Positions 58,306 to 64,000 of a stretch of DNA of 64,000 nucleotides are shown here, one piece after another. Under the pieces are notes generated by a model that worked only from the letters and a program-made list of their open reading frames with translations, made no database searches and was not told the DNA's origin. The position numbers were made by a program, and so were the translations under genes. Positions within the stretch are counted from its first letter, which is position 1, and every line of letters begins with the position of its first letter. Source of the DNA: Cannabis sativa (Eukaryota > Streptophyta > Magnoliopsida > Rosales > Cannabaceae); assembly GCF_029168945.1 (NCBI RefSeq), contig NC_083604.1:68154211-68218210 (forward strand), read 5' to 3'.

Positions 58306-59170
58306 CTTCTTAACTTCTCCATTTGGTCCTCATAACCAAGCTCAAAACCAAAGTCTTTTCATTCTCATTTTCTTCTCTATTTTTGCTAGGACAACTCTGC
58401 CTTAACCAAATTCTGATATTTTCCTAGAAAGACACATGAAATATTTTTATATATATAAGAATGAAAATAAAAGGCACCTTGTTTAACTCAAAAGAACATA
58501 TTAGAACATGTCCCCCAAGATTAATCAGGATCTTGAAATCTTCAAGGACAAGAAAACATCAAAAGGGTATTATTATAGAAATTGTGGAAAAGAAAAAGAT
58601 TTGATAAATTGGGTTTGACTTATATCATGGAGAGTACAGTAATACATGCAAGGAGGAAGGGAGACTACTTGAATTAGAATATTAATTAGTATGAAGTTAT
58701 TTTAATTAATTTCAAAGATAAATTTTAAACAACTAATTAAACTATTACTTGCACTGTTGCACATATATATATATATATATATATAAAATCAATTTATAGG
58801 TAGTCTTTAAAAAAAATTAAAAAAGAAATTAATCAATACTCACGTAGTGTTTTTGGTTGTGGTGGTGGTTGTTTGATTAGTTATAATATTTTAAGCTAAT
58901 AATATGGTATAAAATGAATAGGGTGAAGCAGGGTCTACTTTCGTCTCCTTCTTCGTCTCTTATTGATACAAATATGAATGAAACATCGATTATTATTTGA
59001 TTTTTTTTTGAACTGATTATGATTATTATTTGAATTTGGTGTCATTATTCCTAACCAATTTATTAGTTTTAGGCTAGCCTCAATATTTCAATTAATCTTT
59101 CAAAACCTATATAATTAAAAGAAAAAGGTAAACGTTAATTATTTTTCTTGAGAGAAGCACAAAATTATTC
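58306..59170. other. SYMRK upstream region
   Basis: It presumably holds the SYMRK promoter. A perfect (AT)n run of about 24 bp lies at 58764-58787. I see no further feature. Confidence 0.5.
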
Positions 59171-60015
59171 ACAACTGACTATATGTTGGATTGTATTATA
59201 TTGTATTGTAGTAATATTATTTAATACAATATTATGTTTGATATTGACTTGTATGAATAGGTTGTGTAAAGTTATAATATATTTTTAATAAACTCGACCC
59301 CAACACTGACTCCGGGTTGGGTTTGGGTACGTGGTTTGGGTTTGGGGTCCGGGTTCGTGGTCCGGATCCAGTCCGGGCTCAAGTCAGGTCTAGGTCTAGG
59401 ATCCGGGATTCGCGTCTTAGGTCCGAGGTCTCAGGTTACGAGTTTGAATTCTAGATTTCGGTCTAGGTCTGGGTTCGAGTCCCGGGTCCGATCCGGTCCG
59501 GTCCGGTCTGGGTCTAAGGTCCCAAACCCGTTTAGGTTCGGGGTCCAGGTTTGGGTCTGGGTCCAAGTCTAGGTTTCGGATCTGTCTTAGGTCTGGACCA
59601 GGTTTGGTCTGGTCGGGGTCCGTGTTTGGGTCTGGGTTTGGGTCTGATTCTAGGGTCCAAGACTCGTCTAGGTCCGAGGTCCGCGTCTGGGTCTTGGGTG
59701 CGGTCTGAGTCCGGTCTGGGTCTGGGTCCAGGACTTGTCTAGGTCTCGGGTCTGAGTCTGAGTCCTGGGTCCAATTCCTGGATTCAGTCTAGGTCAGTTT
59801 GGGGTCTGGGGTTCGAGTTCGTGTCTGGTCTGGGTCCTTGGATCCGGGTCGGAGATTGGAGTTGACTCTGGATCCTTTATAAATATTATAGTACAAGCTA
59901 ATACGGACTATTTGTTATGTATCAAATAATACAATTTATATTGTATTAAAATTTTTGGTCATAATAATTAATATAATATATTATTTTATTTAGACATAAT
60001 AATATTTATTATTTA
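59171..60015. mobile_element. MITE-like block enclosing a G-rich array
   Basis: AT-rich flanks on both sides of the array are partly inverted copies of each other: TTAATACAATATTATGTTTG on the left, and ATCAAATAATACAATTTATA and TATTGTATTAAAA on the right. This suggests a foldback or MITE-type element that took up the array. Exact ends and target duplication are not resolved. Confidence 0.4.
59283..59875 (+). repeat. Degenerate G-rich short-unit array (GGTCTGG/GGGTCCGG)
   Basis: Nearly 600 bp is built of variants of GGTCTGGGTC, GGTCCGGG and GGGTTTGGGTCT on the plus strand, far more GC-rich than anything around it. Runs such as GGGTTGGGTTTGGGTACG contain clustered GGG blocks. The absence of stop codons in two frames creates long spurious Gly/Leu/Ser ORFs. 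It may be a degenerate minisatellite. Confidence 0.85.
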
Positions 60016-60684
60016 AATACAATACGACTTTTTTACGGTTTATTAAAAGAACCCAAAGTGATCTAAATTAAAAATATAACAATCATATATTCATGTTGAA
60101 CTAGTGTAAAATAAATTAATGTAAAGATGCTATTGATAATATTGTATAAATGTTAATTTAGTGTGATTAAATCTACATAAGTAAAAGATGCTATATAATA
60201 ATTGTTAGATAGCCTGACAATAATAATGTGTGATAGCTTATACTGATTTATTGTATAGGTTGTTTTCACCGGTATAAAGTGTTGATTCAGTGAAATGATT
60301 TACTATTACCCAAATTGAATCATATAATACTATGGTTCTAGGTACTCTAACCACAAATCCACAGTGATGTTTTCCCCCTTCCACTCTGAAAGGGTCAAAA
60401 TTAAGCTGCAACAAATGTGCATGTCTCTGATGTTCAACATTTATCTACTAACATGTTAAACACTGGGATACATAATCTATCACATTCTTTTTCATAACAT
60501 GCCACCGATAATAAGTTTTCAAATCTTGATACATTTTGGTTGTACCTGGATGTAACGAGTAAGGAGAGGTATGGGCTTCATCTAAGATTTCCTTTCTAAT
60601 CCCGCCACTAGTTGGAACACGAACCTGATCCATGTACTGAAGCATCCCACTATTTAAAATTGAAAAGTCTTTAGTCTGACCAGT

Positions 60685-61338
60685 TAGAGGTGGGCATCCG
60701 ATCTAATCCAATATTTTTTTCCTCATCTGATCCAATCCAATTAGTAACTAATTGGATTTAGAAAATCATCATTCGATCCAATCCAATCCAATCTAATTAC
60801 TACTTGGAATTGATCGATTTTTTAATTGGATATCTAATTACTTACCTAAATTTTAATATTAACTTAAAAATATGAAGAAAAATATATAAAAATTAATTAT
60901 CACTTTTTATTAAGTTTAATATTTCATAAACATACTATTGTGACAAGTGTAATGTAGCCAAAAATTTTAAATAATTAAACAACAATATTTCTAATTAATA
61001 AAATAAAACAAAACAAAACATCATGAAAATAAATACATAAAACAACCAAGTATTACAAATTCAACACACAAAAAATCTAATAAAAATATAATAAATATGT
61101 ATTATATTTTTCAATATTTTTTATTATATAAATAATTTTAATATATACAAATATAATTGGATTGGGTCAGTTTTTAATTATTTTGAGATTGACATCCAAT
61201 AACCGATCCAATCCAATTAGAATCTAACTTTTAGCATCCAATCCAATCCAATTGTCATTGGATATCCAACTTTTTGTAATTGAATTGGATTGGATCAGTT
61301 CGGTTCAATTGGATTGGATTGGATGATGCCCACCCCTA
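60685..61338. mobile_element. hAT-type MITE with ATCCAATCC subterminal repeats, copy 2 (654 bp)
   Basis: Ends TAGAGGTGGGCATCCGATC and GATGATGCCCACCCCTA are imperfect inverted repeats. The interior pattern matches copy 1 (ATCCAATCCAATCTAATT near the left end, TTGGATTGGATTGGATGATG near the right end). The flanking octamers TGACCAGT and CGGCCAGC match at five of eight positions and differ by transitions only, as expected for an aged target duplication. It sits in the gypsy pol relic. Confidence 0.75.
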
Positions 61339-61399
61339 CGGCCAGCTAAGGTACACATCTCCAATCACACCATAACTTCTGGATTTTTTTCTCAAACTA

Positions 61400-61593
61400 A
61401 TTTCCAGGTGCTCTTGCCCCGAGAATTTATTTGATTATTTTTCTTCATATTCCTTCAATATTTTTTATTTTTCTTCTATTTCAAACCTACAAAATAAAAG
61501 ATACCAAAAAGGATGAAATTGCTCAAAACAAGAGTAAAACTTAATTAAAAATATACTAAGATTAACCTAAAATAGTACTAAAAAAACCTAACA
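61400..61593 (+). mobile_element. LTR fragment related to the outer element's LTR
   Basis: The segment ends AAAAAACCTAACA and matches the last 150 or so bases of the LTRs at 24709 and 34765: a TCTATTT-AAA-C block, ATAAAAGATA, AAATTGCTC-AAACA, TTAAAAATATACTAA and TAACCTAA. It lies inside the gypsy pol relic, whose minus-strand coding traces resume at 61597. The left border is not clear, so it may be a truncated or recombined solo LTR. Confidence 0.55.
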
Positions 61594-62460
61594 CTAAGAC
61601 TTCTTCCTGAGACTTAAATAACTCAGGGTCTTTCATTTGTACATTTCTAACAGGTTTGAATGAAGCATCAGGTTACTAAGTCTACTAACCATAAACTCGA
61701 TACTAGCCCTAGCCATCTCAATTGCTAACTGAGGGGAGATTAACTTAGTACTAAACACCTACTCGGGACTTATTCTACTAAAGGCATTTGCTACTATATT
61801 AACCTTCTCAGGATGATACAAAATCTCACAATAATAATCTTTCACTAACTCCAACCACTGTCTCTATCTCATGTTTAAATCTTTATGAGTAAAGAAATAT
61901 TTAAGACTCTTGTGGCCAGTGTAACTTTTACATTTCTCTCCATAGAGATAGTGCCTCCATATTTTCAGTGCAAACACCACGACAACAAGTTCTAAATCAT
62001 GAGTTTGATAACACTACTGCTCATACTCTTTTAACTGACGAGAAGCATAAGTAATTACCTTGTTAGCCTGCATCAGAACACACCCCATACCCCATACCCT
62101 GTTTGGAAGCATCACAATAAATCATAAATTTCTCTTAATCTAATGGAAAGGCTAACAATGCAACTATAATTAACCGCTACTTTAGTTCTTGAAAACTGGT
62201 TTCACACTTATCTTTCTACACAAATATCTAATTCTTCTGTGTAAATTCTATCAAAGGTGTGAAAATCTTGAAAAATCCTTACAAAACAACGGTAATACCC
62301 AACCAAACTAAGAAACCTTCTGAATTCTGTAGCAGTTTTAGGTCTTGGCCAATCTCTAACTAATTCAATATTTCCCCGATTTACCATTATACCATCTTTA
62401 CTGACAATATGACCAAGAAAAGATACTTGTAATAACCAGAACTCACATTTTTTAGACTTG

Positions 62461-63129
62461 GTGTATAGCTTTTGTTCTCTTAATTAGGGTGTTCTTCAAA
62501 AATTAGTGTCTCAACTCTCGATATCTGTTTTTCGATTTAAGTTTTTATTAATTTTAGTTTTTGATTCTCATCATCTTACATATATGGGATGATGTTCTTG
62601 TATTGGTGTAGTGATTTTCAATACAAATTATATTGAAAGTGGTATATAAAATAATATAGACACTATTTAATAATAAGTTTCAGGTGATTGATTTATGAAT
62701 CACATTTTTAAATGAAATCTCCATTCAATAGTAATTGAATTCAAAATTTAAATATTAATACTGTTAAAATATATGTCTTAATTACTCCATCATTTTAAAC
62801 AGTCCACCAAAACTAGATTTTTTGGCAGTACTGTGATATTATATTCTACCCATTCCTTGTCCTTGGTTAGCTAGGCTAATGATCATTGGTGCCCTTTTTA
62901 TTTTCTTAAATTTGTTTAGATGAGAATTTACAAAATTCAAGTAGTTTGATGATAATTAAGATTTCTTGTAAACACCAGAATATATATATATATATATATA
63001 TTTATATAAATATATATAATGGCAATATATATATATATAATGGCAAACCTAAATTATAAATTAAGGGGTACACTAACACTACCCTTCAACAAAGTCACCC
63101 TACCTATACTTTTTATATATGTATATAAT
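62461..63129. other. AT-rich intergenic DNA
   Basis: No gene or element border is recognised. A TATATA run lies at about 62981-63003 and a second one near 63022-63038. Confidence 0.5.
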
Positions 63130-63810
63130 TAGGGGTGTTTATAAAATTGCCGATCAAATCCAATTTGCACGATTCAATCCAATCCGCACGATTCGATCCA
63201 ATCCAATCCGCAAAGTGCGAATATCCGCACTTGTGCAGATTGGATTGGATTGGAAAATTCAAAATCCGTACTTGTGCGAATTGAATGTTAATTGACATGT
63301 AAAAGTAACCGATCCAATCTAATCCACACATTTTTATTAAAAAAATTAAAAAATTATATATATAAATAGTATTTTAATGTAAAGAAAATAATAATTTAAA
63401 AGTTACAATTATATTTCAAAAATAAATCAAATGTATATTCTATTCTTATATATAATTTTTTTTTTCAAATACAATTTAAAACAAAATTAAACATTTCGTT
63501 ATACATATATTTTTTTCCTTCTTTTGAATTTGTTATTTGTTATTTTATTTATTTTAATGTGTTGTTGGAGACATAAAATAATTATAATTTTTTTTATTTT
63601 GTTGCTAGTTACATAAAAAAATATATTTTTTCATAAATATTAAAAAGTAACCAATTCAAAATAACCGATCTAATCCACACTTTTACGGATTGGATTTGAG
63701 CTATTGTGCGGATTGGATTGGATTGGATCCAAAAAATGAAATTCGCACTTAGTGCGGATCGGATACACTACGAGCAAAATAATGCGGATTGGATTGGATG
63801 AACACCCCTA
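63130..63810. mobile_element. hAT-type MITE with ATCCAATCC subterminal repeats, copy 3 (681 bp)
   Basis: Ends TAGGGGTGTTTATAAA and GGATGAACACCCCTA, with subterminal blocks CGATCCAATCCAATCCGCA and GTGCGGATTGGATTGGA. The flanks (ATATAATT side and TGTATATT side) only loosely match, so the target duplication is uncertain in this TA-rich context. Same family as 46442-47168. Confidence 0.8.
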
Positions 63811-64000
63811 TGTATATTCATATATTCCTGTGTATCTGTATTTATATATATACTAGATTAATGTTACGTGCAATGCAAGTATAATTAGTTTTCTTTTTAA
63901 TTAGATTTTATTAGGTGATGTTAAGTGCAATATATGTATGTTTAATTTTTTTAATTAAATAATATTTTTTTATTTTTAAAATGAGATTTGAGATTTTAAA
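63811..64000. other. AT-rich tail of the window
   Basis: No feature is seen in the last 190 bases. Confidence 0.5.

Larger units (their letters stand above)
60440..62460 (-). pseudogene. Decayed Ty3/gypsy pol (RT end, RNase H, integrase zinc finger)
   Basis: Minus-strand frames with many stops read GMLQYMDQVRVPTSG, ILDEAHTSPYSLHPGTTKMY and DYVSQCLTC at 60645-60448, the HHCC zinc-binding start of a gypsy integrase. Upstream (about 61990-61800) [34 protein letters not shown] and EKVNIVANAFSR match the gypsy RNase H end. Around 62330-62060 are RT C-terminal traces. It is split by the hAT element 60685-61338 and by an LTR fragment at about 61400-61593. No frame is usable. Confidence 0.75.

Noticed and set aside
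59336..59742. Long Gly/Leu/Ser ORFs
   Set aside because: They are frames through the degenerate GGTCTGG array. The residue pattern simply mirrors the repeat and starts and ends arbitrarily.

Overview
The window is nuclear DNA of a flowering plant. Genes are split by many short AT-rich introns with GT-AG borders, intergenic DNA is AT-rich, and much of it is plant-type transposons (LTR elements primed by tRNA-Asp, L1-type LINEs with a plant RNase H domain, tRNA-derived SINEs, hAT MITEs). Protein-level resemblance points to a eudicot, probably a rosid. An intact SYMRK gene suggests a species able to form arbuscular mycorrhiza. I cannot name the species from the sequence alone.

Layout. 0.4-1.0 kb (+): last three exons of a small longin-fold adaptor-type protein, most like the TPLATE-complex subunit LOLITA. 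2.2-7.4 kb: transposon graveyard (LINE ends in both orientations, a 706-bp hAT element inside one of them, a solo-LTR-like block). 7.69 kb: tRNA-Asn(GTT). 8.9-13.1 kb (+): complete 14-exon mitochondrial serine hydroxymethyltransferase. 14.0-20.5 kb (+): complete 17-exon organellar oligopeptidase with two different SINEs in its introns. 21.2-21.7 kb: MITE. 21.7-36.1 kb: a degenerate LINE (-) split by an LTR element (23390-34765), itself split by a second LTR element (26096-30946). Each insertion has a perfect 5-bp target duplication, and both elements carry gag-type coding sequence without pol. 37.5-40.8 kb (-): complete 7-exon PDX2, the glutaminase of pyridoxal phosphate synthase. 41.4-41.7 kb: a complete 294-bp TRIM element. 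41.9-46.4 kb: LTR-like debris. 46.4-47.2 kb: hAT MITE. 47.3-51.6 kb (+): LINE with an uninterrupted 1356-codon ORF2. 52.1-52.5 kb (+): BRK1, a SCAR/WAVE subunit. 53.4-58.3 kb (-): complete 15-exon SYMRK, convergent with BRK1. 59.2-60.0 kb: MITE-like block around a G-rich degenerate array. 60.4-62.5 kb (-): decayed Ty3/gypsy pol with further insertions. 63.1-63.8 kb: another hAT MITE.

How the genes relate. The host genes do not form one pathway. SHMT carries mitochondrial glycine-serine interconversion (photorespiration, one-carbon supply) and needs pyridoxal phosphate, whose synthesis uses PDX2. The oligopeptidase clears targeting peptides from mitochondria and plastids. BRK1 (actin nucleation) and SYMRK (symbiosis signalling) sit tail to tail. 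Exon borders of the host genes were placed by reading-frame continuity and recalled family similarity. For SHMT, the oligopeptidase, PDX2, BRK1 and SYMRK, all phases close with no frameshift or premature stop.
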